The position numbers and the translations under genes were made by a program. A DNA stretch of 64,000 bases from Cyanoderma ruficeps (Eukaryota > Chordata > Aves > Passeriformes > Timaliidae). The DNA lies in the NCBI GenBank assembly GCA_008694505.1, contig VZDJ01007755.1, positions 16,534,599 through 16,598,598 on the forward strand, in the 5' to 3' direction. This document shows, piece after piece, positions 37,131 through 47,841 of the stretch (position 1 is the stretch's first letter; each line of letters begins with the position of its first letter). The notes under the pieces are model-generated. The model worked only from the letters and a program-made list of their open reading frames with translations. It ran no database searches and had not been told where the DNA came from.

Positions 37131-38628
37131 CCTGACAGCTGAGTGATGCTGTGGAATAATACTCTTTTTAAGATCTCACAAAATGGTTCAGCCTCATTGG
37201 CTGTCTTGAAAGGTGTGAAAAAATCAGATCTTTTCATGTTCTCTCCTTTTCAGAATTTTGCTTTATAAACTTGTACTTACAATGAAAATAGCATCTTAGT
37301 CTCTCTCTTATATTTACCTTCTTACTTGCAGAATTAATAACCCAGTTTTAAGTAACAGAGATTGATCCCTCCCCGACAACTTCAGTCTCCCTCTCTCCAA
37401 TGGAAGATGAGAGGTGGCTCAGCACAGGGCAGAGACACAAGAAAGGGCCTGGAGAAGAGAACTGAGCATTTCTCTATTGCCTTTCCTTGCCCCACAGCCC
37501 AGGCCAGCCACATGTGCCAGTAGCTCAGTATCCAGTGAGAGAGCTCTGCAGCCATTTAGAAAATCAGTTCCCAGCGTTTCTGGCTTGCTCAGTTTTCCGC
37601 AAGTTAATGTGCACACAATTTCACAGCTGATTTCAACCCAAGCCACTAATGATGGTAATAAATGTCTTCCAATTTTATTAAATCAGATGTAATTGGATAT
37701 TTCAAAGCAACTAGAGGAATGGGTTAGATTAGATATATGAAAATATGAGATTAAATTCCTCTTTCACTTCTGGCAGCTCTATTGTAGTATCAGAATTGGT
37801 GCCTGTGTACTACTGATTTATCAGCATCTATTTATGAGGAAATGGAATATCTGTGCACATATTTAATAGATCTGAGTACTTTTAAAAGCAGAGTTTGCCT
37901 TGTTCTCTCTCAGAGGAAATGGGAATTCATCACTCTCTTAGCACACACCCCAGAGCCTGCAGCAAACACTTTGCTTTGGGAGGCATTCCTTGTTCTGCCT
38001 GTGCCCATCAGCTGGACAACACTTGCAAAGTGAAAACTGCTCTTTTTGGCTGAGTTTAAAGGGAAGAAAATCCAGCCACAGGCTTTGCACATGTTCACAG
38101 GAAATGGGCAGCATTGCTCTGACTATAAAGAATGGTCTGAATGAAGGAGAAAGCATCATGTGTGTGTAGTGGTAGGTATCAAAACTGACTTTCAAATAGT
38201 CTGGAGACACTCTGTGCCCTCTGCCTGGCCAAGCCATGAGTCTCTTCCCAGTCACTAGACACTAAATAGATATTAAGTACCGCAGAGACCCCAAAGCCCA
38301 CACATCTCTGAGAGAATCAAGCATTATTGCCGTGAAAAATGGAAACAAGAACAAATGCGCCTTAACTTCAGGGCTGACAGGCTTTTACCTCAAAGTCACA
38401 GGGGCAGCGGTGACTGAAGTAAAAACATGAACCATTTAGAAGATGTTAAAGGAAGCATTTCTTTGCAAGAACCAAATTGGGTGGCAGGATTAAATTTTGA
38501 AGGGGAGGTCTAATGTGACTGACTTAGAAAATATTGATACCAGTGCAAAGCCAAACCCACACAGGTTTCAGAAAAGATCTGCATAGTGCCAAAAGCACAT
38601 GCACAGTTTAAGAGAGTCACATTTTAGA

Positions 38629-38720
38629 CTCACAGAGTCATACCAGCTGGAAGGGAGTCCTGGAGGCTGCCTGGCCCAGACTCCTGGCCAAAGCAGGGTT
38701 GCTGAAGCATTGAGTTGTAG
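38629..38720 (-). mobile_element. CR1 LINE 3'-end fragment
   Basis: Read on the minus strand, the fragment has the usual avian CR1 tail layout: a Gly/Cys-rich CAGGCAGCCTCCAGGACTCC segment, then CCCTTCCAGC and a terminal ATGACTCTGTG. On the plus strand this appears as CACAGAGTCAT followed by GGAAGGGAGTCC. CR1 is the dominant LINE of birds, and most copies are 5'-truncated like this one. No coding part remains. Confidence 0.82.
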
Positions 38721-40977
38721 GTAGGAGTCAAGGTTTGTCAGACCATTATTTTATTCTACTGAGCTTCCTAGAAGAATTAATAGAAATGGAAACTGAAACT
38801 TCATAAGAAATTGTATTATTTAACTTATCCAAAATCAATGGAAGTTGGGAATTACTGAGCTTTATTAGGCTGAAAAATAAATGGAGCAGTAAGGATAGTT
38901 GCTTAACCAAGGATGTTGGGTGGTAGTTTGCAGACACTGTATGCTCCTCCACACCAGCATCCTGCCCAGGTCTGAGATGCCACTGCCTGTAAAAAACACA
39001 CATAAAATATTGAAATGTGTAAGCAAATTCCCAGTGTCGCTGTTGAGGCATCTGCATGACAGTCAGTTGGAGCAATTGCTTTCAGATGAACTGGCTGTCT
39101 TATCTAGGGGTAAGTCATAACATCATCAAGTTACTTTCATGTTCAAGATGATGAATCATTTGGGAGTGTCACAGATGGAAGGGAGCCTGGACCATTGCCT
39201 GTCAAATCCATTTTAGCATTCCAAGTGGGAAGAACTTACCATCACTTCTATTATCCTTCAGACAATGATGTAGCTGAGACCTCTATGTACAGCTCAGCAG
39301 GGAAAAAAAAAACCAAAAAAACCCAAACACACAAACAAACAAACAAAACAATCAGCCCTCTAAAGAAAACTTATCCTTAAGGAGTTTGGTAGCAGATAAA
39401 TATAATATTTTGAATACCTGCCCAGCCCCTTGGAAGTTTTTATTATTTCAAATGTAATAACTTTATAGTAAAAAAACCTAGAAATTGTATAACTATTGGG
39501 GTTTATTTCTATCTTTCTTCATTTTAATCACTGTTTTGATATGGCATATGCACAGATTTGTCCTACTGCAGTCCAAGAGCATATTGATCCATTTGCCCCT
39601 GCAGTAGGAATCCTTTTAAGTCCTATGCTGAATACAGACTAGGTAAAATTTTTGCAGCAGTAGAGAAAAAGCAACTGTAGGGCTGATGATTTAAAAGACT
39701 AAATGTTTGTTCCTTTTCCTTCAGCATGGGCTGCTCTAGCCAAGAATATTAACCTGAGTAACAAAAGGGATGGCTGAAGGGGAAGTGCAAGATGAGGCTG
39801 AACATCCTCCAGGCCTGAACCTAAAGTACTTTCTGCAGCCAAAGCTGCTATTGTTGCTAAAAAGGCTGCTCTGAGTTCAGGGACACTGAAACCTTTATCT
39901 ATATTGCTTTGTCTGGATCACTTGAAATTTAAGGAGAATAAGTTACTGGATTTACAGTGTGAACAGAGTACCTTGTCATATGGGAATGTCCAGAAAATGT
40001 TTTCATATGCATCTTTAGGAAGGTTTATATTTTCCTAGCTGTTTAGGATTCACTGCTTAACAGCAAGTGTCCTCTGAAAGCTCTGAAGATGTTTGACTCA
40101 CCCACACAGAACACTAGACAGCTGTGCTCTCTGGAGGAGTGGGAAGGACTGGAGTGGCCAGCCTTGGTGCCAGTGGCCAGGTTTGCAGTGCCTGGGTCAG
40201 CAGAGCCACAGGAGACCTCAGAGCAGAAAAAGTGTCTCAGCTTGCACACTCCTCCATCCCCATGGGACAGTGCATATTTCTCTTTCTTCTGGGTAAACTC
40301 AGAGTTTTTGCTCAGGCCCAGTTGTATCTTCATCATCTTCATCAGTGCTGGTGAAGTGCTGAGCAAAGGACTGGCCAAAGACCTGCCTGGTGTAACTGTC
40401 CTGGTGTTGAGGCACACAGGTGTTTGTCCCAGGGTGCACCCATGACTGGCAGGAAGGCATCTGCTGGCACCCTGATTGTGATGCTGCACATTTCTGTGCT
40501 CCTCACAGACATGCTGAAATGGGGAAAATGGTTATCCATGCAAATAATAGCTGACCTTCTGGTCAGAACATGCTACCAGGCACAAACAGGCAACCTAATG
40601 CATGGACTTTTGTTTTCATTACCCCCTTGCACGAAAGAAGCCATTTAAGGCTCAGAGAGTGTTTCCCACAAAGGCAGAGGGCAGCAGGTTAGTGGCTTCC
40701 TTCCTTAATGGGACTGTGGGGCTCCCTGGGCTGTGTCGTGGCAGGGGGCAATGCAGGAAGGAAGTGGATAACACACAGCCATCCTGCACGCACCCAAGGG
40801 GCATGGAGCAAGAGTCAGAGGTTGTGAGCTGTGAATATCTGGGTTGGACAATAAAAGCCAGGTGGTACTGATCTCCAGAAACAGCCAGAGCTGCCCCCCA
40901 GAGCTGCTGCTGGATCTGTGAGAACCACAAGGAGCTGAGGCCCTCCTGCACTGTCTTGAGCAGCACTTGCTGTTCTG
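38721..40977. other. Non-coding stretch, no gene seen
   Basis: No exon was identified. A-rich sequence with AAAC units lies at about 39,301-39,351 and may be a simple repeat or a decayed poly(A) tail. Overlapping open frames at 40,043-40,489 on both strands show no recognisable domain. Confidence 0.55.
39301..39351. repeat. A-rich / (AAAC)n low-complexity tract
   Basis: Runs of A broken by single or double C residues end in about four AAAC units. No cDNA-like sequence immediately upstream was recognised, so it is called a simple repeat and not a retroposed tail. Confidence 0.85.
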
Positions 40978-41169
40978 CCATCCAGCCATCCAACCATCCT
41001 GCCATCCAGCCATCCAACCATCCTGCCATCCTGCCATCCAGCCATCCAACCATCCTGCCATCCTGCCATCCAACCATCCAGCCATCCAACCCTCCAGCCA
41101 TCCTGCCATCCAACCATCCAGCCATCCAACCATCCAGCCATGCAAGCATCCTGCCATCCTGCCATCCTG
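40978..41169. repeat. CCAT-based minisatellite, about 190 bp
   Basis: The tract is built of CCATCC steps joined by AG, AA or TG, giving a mixture of 8-bp (CCATCCAG, CCATCCAA, CCATCCTG) subunits in irregular higher-order order. Because the unit lacks stop codons in several frames, it produces long open frames on both strands (Trp-Met-Ala-Gly / Trp-Leu-Asp-Gly repeats on the minus strand, Pro-Ser-Asn/Cys-His repeats on the plus strand). These are by-products of the repeat and not genes. Confidence 0.96.
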
Positions 41170-43272
41170 TCTCTCACCTGAGCCAAAGGGTGCTCAGTGT
41201 TCAGTGAGTGGCCCGTGTGCTGTGGATGAGAAAATCCCGAGCAGGCGACAGACAAGAAAACTTCAAAATGGAGATAATTTCAACAGACTCTCCTCCCTCC
41301 CCAAACCCTTCAAGGAAACACTGTCTACACTGGTTTTCACTTTATCTGTGCTTATATACCTATTATCTGTCTTAAAAAGAAGTAGTGGTGTCAAATCAAT
41401 GTATCATTTATTATTTTCTACATGTAAGACTACTTTCTATGTTCAGCCTTACTATTAAATGAGCAGGAAAGCAAGTAACAGTCACTGGTTTTGGTGGGAG
41501 GCATGTATTTCCCAATATTACAGTTTGCTTTCTATTTTAAATAATACAGAGAACAGGAAAAACACAGTGCCCACAAAAATTGCAGTGAAAATTACGAAAT
41601 AGGTATTATTTCAGTATCTAATTAGACTGAAATCTGAAGGAAATGAGATAACATCTAGGTAATGTGAATTCAAAAATAAAATCTTCATTCACAATTGTGG
41701 TATGTCTTTTGTAAAATAATATAGCAGATTAATTACAGGGATAAAAGCAAGAATGAGGAAGAAAAGAAAGTGGTTGAAAGTGGCAACAAATGAACAAAAG
41801 AAGGAAAGATAGTAAGCTCTTGTGTTTAAATAAAGCCTTCCACTATGGAACAGATTTGTGTAAGAGAGACTGAGAACGCTTTTTTTTCAATTTATGTATC
41901 TCATGGTTCAAAGATGAAACGCTGGAAACGTGTGTGCTCTTTTCTGCCCTATTTCAATCACTTCAGGACAAATCCATCCCTGTTGTAAATGGGTGTAACT
42001 CTGTTCAATCCAGTGGAGTTGCACCTGCTTACACTAAGGCAAAATTTGGCTCAGATTGGATCCAAATTAACTCAATATTTGGAAATAAAAACGAGAAGCT
42101 TGGCATATTCCTGCATTTCATCTGGAATCTCATAAAGCCTGAGATTAGTTTATCTAATAGATTTACAACTTGAAAAATATTTTATGTTGCTATCAACTCA
42201 GGCCAAAACTCTCCCTTTCCCTGCTCTCTTCATCCTTCCTCCCTCCCTCCCTCCCTCCCTCCCCTCCCTGGGCCGGAGGATTGGTGCTGCCTTGGCCCCT
42301 GTCGTCCTGTTGCAGCTGGTGGAGAGCCCAGCTAATAACAGCACATCCTTTTTGATCTCCAAAGTGCTCCACAGGAGATTGTTCCTGTTGGTAAGGCTGG
42401 CCCTGCTGCACTCATCTGCCAGCTTCTCCTCAGACTGTGAGGATGTGAGTGCCTGAGGATGAGGGACACTTCCTGCACCGGCAGTGCCAAGGACTGGGAC
42501 AGCAACGTCTGGCATCACTGAGAAGGAGGAAGTCTGGTTTCCTCCCTTAATTGCTGAAGAGCTGGTACAGAAGCTTGTGTGGGGAGGAAAGTAATTTTTT
42601 TTTTATCTTAGTCCATCTAAGAGTTTTTAGGAGTCATAAGGGACAAGTAGTTAAGCCTGGAAACTTGTAAGCATTTAAAGGGATGTCTTTCAAAGAAATG
42701 CAAGCACAAGGAAATGTCGAAGATCCTCCACACGAAACCCACCCGTTCAGAAAAAGCCTGAGTAAATAGATAGCCTGTGCAATGTGTTGGGAAAGTCAAC
42801 AAACCCAGGGCTTCTCACAGGAAGGGGGAAGTGAATTCCTGAATCAAGGATTCTCTCCTGAGGAGACCAAGCCCACAGCTCTGAGAAGTACAGAGTTACA
42901 GCCTCTTAATGCAGTTTCTTGCTTAGCCCTCCAGAAAGAGTACTCCAAAAAAGCACCTTGGAGCCTAAGAGAATCTGGCTGAACAGAGGAGAGGACCTTG
43001 TGTTATGCTTGGAAAAGACTGGCAGGAGAGATTAGTCTTTGCATTACACATTTGTTATGTTTGAACATTGCTATATGTGCACGGAGAGGTGTATGATGCC
43101 CCAGCCTTTCAGGGACAGCCATGTGAGCACATTGTCAGGATCCAGGTAGGGCTGTGAAACCACTGGAAACACTCGCAGGTTTGGTAGATGGTAGGAAACA
43201 CTGCTTGGAGATGAGGGAAAAACATATGGCTCAACTGGGAAGGTAGTTGTTTGTCCTAGGGTAAGTACTTGC
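41170..43272. other. Non-coding stretch, no gene seen
   Basis: AT-rich DNA to about 42,230, then a CCCT microsatellite, then mixed DNA. No coding exon, RNA gene or transposon was recognised before the CR1 fragment that begins at 43,273. Confidence 0.55.
42235..42269. repeat. (CCCT)n microsatellite
   Basis: About eight CCCT/CCTC units, pure pyrimidine on the plus strand, with one interrupted unit near the right end. Confidence 0.93.
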
Positions 43273-43300
43273 AGAGTCTCAGAATGGCAGAGGTTGGAAG
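43273..43300 (-). mobile_element. CR1 fragment, left part (split by LTR)
   Basis: The plus strand reads AGAATGGCAGAGGTTGGAAG, the reverse complement of the extreme CR1 3' end. The expected continuation of CR1 does not follow here but is found again at 43,915 after about 0.6 kb of LTR sequence. Confidence 0.75.
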
Positions 43301-43307
43301 CATCCAA

Positions 43308-43914
43308 GGGTTTGGGGTGGAGTTAATTTTCCTTATAGTAGCTAATGGGGACTGCAGTTTTGATTTGTGCTGGAAATGGCATTGATAATTCAGGGACATT
43401 TCTGTTATTGCCGAGCAGCACTTACACAGCCTCAGGGCCTTTTCTCTTCCTCACCCCACCAGGGAGGAGGCTGGGGGTGCACAAGAAGCTGGGAGGGGAC
43501 ACAGCCCAGGCAGCTGACCCCAGCTGACCAGAGGGGTATCCCAGATGGTATGGTGCCATACTTAACTTACAGAGCTGGGGGAAAAGTTAACCAGGGGCGG
43601 CTGCTTGAAGGCTGGCTGTCCAGTTGGTTGGTTGTGAGCAGCTGTTCTTTATTTGCATTACTCATCTTCTTTGTGATTTATTTTGCTCTTGCTCTTTTCT
43701 TTTTAATTTATCCTCCTTTTCATTATGTGATTGCTATTATTGTTGTTACATTATTAGTAGTAGCAATATTATTATTGTTAAGTTGCTTTTATCTCAACCC
43801 ACAAGTTTATTCACTTTTACCCTTTCAATTCTCCTCCCGCTTGTCCTGATGGGTGGAAAGTGAGTGAGCACCTGTGTGGTGCTTGGTTGCTGGCTGGGGG
43901 TAAACCATAACTGT
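43308..43914 (+). mobile_element. Solo LTR, avian ERVL-type endogenous retrovirus
   Basis: Several landmarks match a common avian ERVL-type LTR as I recall it: an opening GGGGTGGAGTTAATTTTC, a middle CTCACCCCACCAGGGAGGAGG then CTGGGGGTGCACAAG, ACACAGCC..GGCAGCTGACCCCA, then a 3' part with TTTATCTCAACCCACAAGTTT, TCACTTTTACCC and a closing GTGTGGTGCTTGGTTGCTGGCTGGGG. Length (about 605 bp) suits one LTR. There is no internal retroviral region and no second LTR, so it is a solo LTR left by recombination. Exact ends and target-site duplication could not be fixed. The 160-codon open frame across it is incidental. Confidence 0.87.
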
Positions 43915-43975
43915 ACCTTTAGAGGTCACCTGGTCCAATCCCTCAGCTCAAGCAGGGCCATCCCTAGATCAGCAT
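43915..43975 (-). mobile_element. CR1 fragment, right part (split by LTR)
   Basis: The sequence resumes the CR1 antisense pattern: CTTTAGAGGTCACCTGGTCC, then CTCAAGCAGGGCCATCCCTAG. Together with 43,273-43,300 it forms one CR1 tail interrupted by the LTR. The CR1 insertion is therefore older than the LTR. Confidence 0.82.
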
Positions 43976-45529
43976 CTACCTACAAGCATCTACGCCAAAT
44001 CTTTGCCCAATATGAGTTAGTCAAATGATCTACCTTGTCTTTGCTTGCATGCTGCTTTTGTCATGGTATGTTTTCTACGAAGACTGCTTTATTAAGCTTT
44101 TTTTTATCAAGTGGAAGACAGGAGCATGTTGATAATGTTGTCCCTGTCAGGATAAGACTGAACACATTATTTGTACAGTGGTGAGGCTTGGCTTTTCTGA
44201 AGGAACCTGTCGGCAGCTGCCATGAAAGCTGCTTGAAAGAAACCGCTATTTGCCTATAAAAATTCGTCAGCAATGAAGAACTTACTTTAAAACCACAAAC
44301 AGCAATCAGGTCACCTTCCAGTCACTTCTAGAGTTTTCCAATTTAAAGCACGCTGGATTATTTCCTAGCAGCATGCAAATATCAGAGTTTGAATCAACAA
44401 CAAGCTAAAGTAGAGCACATAGAAACAGGGGATTACACCGCCCAGAGCAGGGTAGTGAGAACCAAGAAACCTTTTATTGAAGCAGATGTAAATTCTTGTT
44501 TCATGAAAATAAGTGGGAATTTTGCCATTTACTTCAAACCACTGTGCTCTGATCCATTACAATTTGAATCTAAACACAAAAACACAGCACTGATACTTTG
44601 GACACTGAGGAGAACAAGATAAATTAGTTGTCAGCAGAAGTGAGATACTACATAATTTTTGGCTCTGTTTGGGATCTTCTGGAGCCGAGAATTTTGATAA
44701 GTATGCTTACTGTTATGTTTTACTTTTTGCAGGAAACAAGCTAGTTTTTCATTTTTCCTTCAAATGTTCAGAAGTGATTTTTACACTCAGTAAGTCCACA
44801 GTAAGAAAGATGAAAAGTCAAGTCCGTTGTGGTGTACCTTGGACAGAAGATTAGCAAGGATCAGCAAGAAATTTTTGAAGAACATATCAGATTGTTTATT
44901 CTAGGATAATTCATAACTGGAAGCTAGCTCTTGCTGTGAAGGAATCAAATACTTCTTCTCACTATAAATGATTTCTAGTATCTCTGAATTTTCTCCCTGT
45001 ACATGGACTGATTCAACCAGTGTAACTTATAACAGCAACAAATTGTGCAACACTATGTAATTGGTATGTAAAATGCAGAAAGGAGTTTGCTCGTCTTGGC
45101 TTCTGATGACACTTATGTCAGTCATGTCATCTAACTTGAGGTTGGGTTCTCTTGTTTTTTTATATTTCACCAAGATGTGAAATAAAACCATCAAGTTTCA
45201 GCTGTCACAGGAGCCCAGGTTCCATTGGAACCACTTATTTTCAAGTCTGGAATTTACCCAGAAAGCAGGAATGCTTTTGTCTTTCCTGCAGATATCCGTG
45301 TGACAAGTCTATCAATGTGCACAGTGGCTTGTGATTCCACATGCTTGTAAAAATGAGCAATCTTCATAGCTGCCTGTGGTAGCTACTTGCTTTGTTTTGA
45401 CTAGCTCCATTACTTATTTTCTTTTGTCTCCCATTCAGAGAAAAATAAAATTGCTGATAAACAATACTAAAGGAAGTGTTCAGAGTTGTGCATTAAAGAA
45501 GCGGGAAGGGAGGGGGAAATAACAGAGGG

Positions 45530-45720
45530 TGATTTTATCATATATCTTTGACCTGAAGCAATAATAAATGTGAAGTCTGTATAATCACGGGTGATGTTTT
45601 TATATACGTATCATATTTTAGATTGGTTTAGGAGAGAAACACATAAAATTGATTGACTGGTGATGTGGCAGTAATTATGCAAATAGAGTAACTCGACCAT
45701 AAAACACTTTAAAGAGGAAA
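45530..45720. promoter_or_regulatory. Candidate regulatory block with octamer motif
   Basis: TAATTATGCAAAT at 45,672-45,684 contains a perfect octamer (ATGCAAAT), the POU-factor binding site, joined to a homeodomain TAATTA-type core. The surrounding 190 bases are repeat-free and AT-rich. The octamer is seen directly; a regulatory role and conservation are inferred. Confidence 0.27.
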
Positions 45721-47407
45721 AGGTGGTTTAACAACAAGTAAGCATAAAAAAAGTGTAGTTATTGCATCTATCCTAATGCCCTGACATCTCTCCTGCCAAA
45801 GCATGAAAGGAATGGATGTTTTGTAACAAAACTAAAACTTTATAAAATTCCAGATGAAGGTCATAAATAACTTTTCCTTACAAAAAACATGTCCTTAATT
45901 GTTGACTGTGACTTTCTTACAATTTTGTTCAGTCTTGGGCAAAGTTCAGTTTTATGAGACCAGCCTTGTGCAGCAAACACACCTTTGCTCTGCTGCTTTA
46001 CTGCACCATTAATGGTTCGTTTGCCTTTGGGGGCAGGGGAAGGTAAGGGCTGCTGCTGTTCTAGCCTTTCCCTGATGCTGCTCACATGAGAAATGTGAGG
46101 TAATAGTTCACTGAGTCATTCTGTGAAGTATTCTCAGTTGCTGAAAAAAAGCAATAGGCAATGGTAGAGTATTCTCTCACTGCCCACTCCACAGTCCCTG
46201 TATTTTTGCAGCTCCATGATCATTACGCACGAATCATGAACCATTTTTGATGGATGCATGAGAAGGGCAAAAGATGAAGGAAAAAATAAATTATGCACAA
46301 TGGACTGTCTTTGAGTGGAAACTTAAAGGGGTGGAAGAACACCTATGTGAGCACAGATTTGGCTTTAATTTGGCCTAGATTTGAGATGTGAGTGAAAAAC
46401 CCTCCAATACCTAGGAAACTGGAGATATTTGCCTGGAGGCAAATAATTTATATTATAATTAATTTTAGCAAAGCAGAAACTTCCTGTGAGGACAGACTGG
46501 TGAGTCTGAAAGTATCTCCCAAAACATACTTCTTCCTAACCAGACATATCAGGACATACACTGGAATCCTGGAGAAATCCTCTTTTTTCAGCTAGCCCAG
46601 GCATAGGTTGAACATGTTCCTTATGAGCTGTGGCGTGCCCTTAGCCAACTGCTCTCCTCAGCAGCAAGTCCTGTGGCTTTGGGCAGGTTCAGGGTGTAGG
46701 ACAGTCTTATTGTGCTTGTGCTCTTGGCTTGATGATTTTAGATGTCACTGAGAGACCTGCTGTGCACAAAGAGGCCAGTTCTGCAGCACAGGCTTCCTTA
46801 TGGACAGAACCACTTCTGTCCATTTTCTCTCCACTAACTCTCCCAAGATGAATATAGACTTTGATGGCAAACTCTGCATGGGGGCAACCACACTCCTCTC
46901 AAATAGCAATGAGCAATGTTAGCTTGATGTGGACCAAATGCTCTTGGAGGATCCGGGTTTTGAGACATTAAAGACAGTCGTCTATTAGAAGTGACTTGAG
47001 AAGGATCAGCTGTCCAGAGCATCTTCAAAAGGTGGCCTAGGAACCATCAAATAAAGCAAATAGGATCAGGATTCATAGCAAGCCAAAGAGAGTATTGGTT
47101 CTTGCAGGAGGTGCAGCTACCTGTGCATCAGGAAGGAACAGAACAAGGTCTGGACAAGAGATCCATCGCAAGCTACTAGATAAACAAACTGTGATGCCTA
47201 GGAAAGTCCAAAACATTCTGAGCTGAAAATGGTCTGTGTTGCAAGGGACTTTAAGAAAAATATACATGTGTCCTGTTCTAGTGCTTCCCAAGCATGTAGT
47301 CAGTTTTTTGTAAACAGTTTTATAAACAGAATATTGGACTAGAAGGATATTTGGTTTCAACCTGTACATTTGCATGGAGGTTTTCCCTACAACTAAACTC
47401 TAAAAGC

Positions 47408-47423
47408 TTTTTTTTTTTTTTTT
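47408..47423 (+). repeat. Poly(T) run, 16 bases
   Basis: A T16 homopolymer. On the minus strand this is A16, but no retroposed sequence ending in it was recognised. Confidence 0.95.
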
Positions 47424-47820
47424 GCCACCTAGGTAGGACATAATAAAGATATACAAAAACAGGATTAAATCTTGAATCTTTGACTTGGTCAAGTAAAAAA
47501 TCACTCCTACCCCCATCACTTCACAACTAATTGTAGAGTCTAGTTGAAACCAAGACTGAAAATGTGAAGGCGAGGAACCTCAGCTGCTTCCAGTGCTGTT
47601 TGAAGGCAAGACCAAAATCATGATAAAAATGGTCATGATCATGTAGTCCAACATGAAACCAAGAGATGTTGATTTCTCCCATGTGTAGAAACAGTGATTT
47701 GCATTCTGTAGGATAAGACTGACAGGTCACCAAGCGGCAAACCCCATGTCATGACATGTCAAGGTCTGTCTGTTCTGGGGAACCGGGAGCTCTGGCCCTG
47801 TACAGCTTTCATGGTGACTG

Positions 47821-47841
47821 CACACACATATATATATATAT
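47821..47841. repeat. (CA)n(TA)n dinucleotide repeat
   Basis: Four CA units pass directly into about six TA units and then a T run. Confidence 0.9.

Larger units (their letters stand above)
26446..38628. other. Long non-coding stretch, no gene seen
   Basis: No protein-coding exon was recognised on either strand over 12 kb. The sequence has few recognisable transposon copies. Visible items are a TATA-box candidate at 28,346, short TTTAAA-based direct repeats near 29,137-29,185, and AT-rich blocks at 29,040-29,860, 34,550-34,880 and 36,880-37,130. A possible acceptor/donor pair at 32,505-32,547 bounds only 43 bases and is not called. Confidence 0.55.

Noticed and set aside
39165..39235. Possible CR1 tail (CACAGATGGAAGGGAGCC)
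   Set aside because: Only about 20 bases recall CR1 and the continuation does not match.
40043..40489. Overlapping frames of 118-148 codons on both strands
   Set aside because: Open on both strands with no protein-like features; typical of stop-poor chance sequence.
40652..41149. 165-codon minus frame and overlapping frames of up to 163 codons
   Set aside because: Most of their length is translated CCAT minisatellite; several frames on both strands are open at once, which is a repeat artefact.
43367..43849. 160-codon open frame with hydrophobic segment
   Set aside because: It lies wholly inside the solo LTR, is composed of LTR and AT-rich repeat sequence, and has no retroviral protein features.
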